DNA of 64,000 nucleotides from Vanilla planifolia (lineage: Eukaryota > Streptophyta > Magnoliopsida > Asparagales > Orchidaceae). Location of the stretch: contig CM043871.1 in NCBI GenBank assembly GCA_023846275.1, forward strand, positions 30,906,569 to 30,970,568. The letters are read 5' to 3'. Positions 62,951-64,000 of the stretch are shown in pieces. Numbering within the stretch: position 1 is the stretch's first letter; every line of letters starts with the position of its first letter. The notes under the pieces were generated by a model, which was given only the letters and a program-made list of their open reading frames with translations, ran no database searches and was not told where the DNA came from. The position numbers and the translations under genes are program-made.

Positions 62951-63863
62951 TATTGAGATTTGTCACAAAAATATGGATATTAGAAATATGAAAAGATTGA
63001 CATGATTATGCATAAAAATATGATATAATAAATCAAGAAATGAGATTTTTATTATAACTAAGTAAACTAAAATGAGGATATTGACTGACTATCCTATGAG
63101 AGGAAGGGAGTAACAACACTGGCCATCATAAGGTTTACTTTTTTAAGTGAAAATAAGTCTTGATAAATAATACCATATTATGAAAAAGATTAAAAGTATA
63201 TAAAAAAGAAGTTAAATATGTTTGTTATTTATTTTAGAGTTTGTAAAATGCTTTCATTTAGAGCATATCATACTTTTTTTACATTGTAATGTGAATTAGA
63301 CTCTTCTTACTTATATACTATGATTGATGCTTGTGATTAGAATGTATACATGATTGTCTTAAATTATTACTTATTTCACATATTTATTTATTACTAGAGA
63401 CATCTTGCTAAGCTAGTGATGATTAGCTTAACCTTTTTTTGACATTAACATTTTATGTATATTAGAACTCTAATAAAAAGATGATTGTCTATAAGAACAA
63501 CTTTTAAGAAAAATTAAAAATACAAAGATTTTTACAAAAGTTGAGTTGAATGGCTTGTTAATTATGTGATAGATTTAGTATTATATATGTAAGTAAAATT
63601 TGGATGTAATATTGTAAGAAACTATGAAAACTATGACATAATTATTTTGATAATTTTAGTTATTTGTAGTTATTAGACTCATTTATTTATAATTAATAAA
63701 TATTGATATAAATTATGTGATTGTCAAGTTTTAGTTATAAATATTATATTGATGTATTTATAAATTAAAAAATAAATAAAATCTATGAGAGATTATATCA
63801 GTTTGAATTCTAAAATTTAGAAAAAAAATAATTGAATATGTGATAAAAAAAATAAGGATGACA

Positions 63864-64000
63864 AATTTCTAATATAAGAGCACAATTTAATAAACAAAAT
63901 TGAGTTCACTGAAATTAGAAAAGAAATGAAGTTTTGTGGCAAAAAAAATAAGGGTCACCACATTAGAGATAACTCTAAGACAATGGTCCTTTACATTTTG
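63864..64000 (+). other. Sequence after the second LTR: primer-site-like, resumed element interior
   Basis: TAATATAAGAGC at 63,870-63,881 matches TGGTATCAGAGC at 9 of 12 bases. The next stretch (CACAATTTAATAAACAAAATTGAGTT) resembles the sequence after the first LTR's primer site (AAGATTTAATTACAAAAGAATTTGAGTT). This suggests another element interior begins here, cut by the window edge. Confidence 0.55.

Larger units (their letters stand above)
60742..63863 (+). repeat. Chromovirus second LTR (3.1 kb)
   Basis: 3,122 bp, collinear with 53,889-57,002. Its start is decayed (TAAAACATCC against TGTAACATTC). It retains the 160-bp array, the GGCTAGTGGCC-type elements and the common end. The 72-codon ORF at 61,004-61,222 lies in LTR sequence also present, broken, in the first LTR (54,170-54,370), so it is unlikely to be a gene. 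Confidence 0.85.

Noticed and set aside
1-64000. tRNA, rRNA or organelle-derived inserts
   Set aside because: Reading both strands I saw no cloverleaf with A/B boxes and no recognisable plastid or mitochondrial gene. A tRNAscan/blast run would be decisive but could not be done.

Overview
The window is AT-rich plant nuclear DNA. The evidence is a spliced minus-strand gene with plant-type introns, endogenous pararetrovirus copies, and Ty1/copia, Ty3/gypsy and LINE relics with tRNA-Met primer sites. An angiosperm is near certain. The wording of the host protein leans weakly towards a monocot, but this is a guess.

Region 1 (1-20,528, minus strand). This is the 5' part of one real host gene, the TBP-associated Swi2/Snf2-type ATPase MOT1/BTAF1. 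I placed six coding exons with phase-consistent splice sites: 20,480-20,528 (start codon), 20,234-20,328, 16,817-17,037, 16,436-16,493, 4,879-4,960 and 1-343, where the last runs off the window. They encode about 282 N-terminal residues. One intron is about 11.5 kb. It holds three decayed endogenous caulimovirid copies: A on plus, about 7.18-9.16 kb; B on minus, about 9.18-12.0 kb; C on minus, about 12.24-15.1 kb. A pararetrovirus-type promoter lies between C and B. The same intron carries unidentified exon-like blocks at 6.15-7.03 kb.

Region 2 (20.5-30.2 kb). This is upstream of the start codon. It holds a two-copy 260-bp tandem repeat, a plus-strand RTE-type LINE relic (21.95-24.3 kb), a minus-strand Ty3/gypsy relic (24.4-26.2 kb), a possible second LINE, and a GC/CpG-rich block at 29.69-30.17 kb. 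That block may be a distal first exon or promoter.

Region 3 (30.2-53.9 kb). This is a nest of old LTR retrotransposons with no host gene that I can support. It contains three Ty1/copia gag relics (plus 33.9-34.7, minus 42.3-41.1, plus 46.8-48.2 kb), two LTR families, a retrotransposon-like direct repeat pair, and a 0.7-kb segment present inside both LTR families.

Region 4 (53.9-64.0 kb). This is a Ty3/gypsy chromovirus of Tekay/Del type. It has about 3.1-kb LTRs (53,889-57,002 and 60,742-63,863), a tRNA-Met primer site, and a decayed protease-RT-RNaseH-integrase-chromodomain polyprotein. Each LTR carries four 160-bp tandem units. The second LTR is followed by another primer-site-like sequence, which suggests a tandem (dimeric) element. 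All transposon and viral reading frames are broken. Only MOT1/BTAF1 appears functional.
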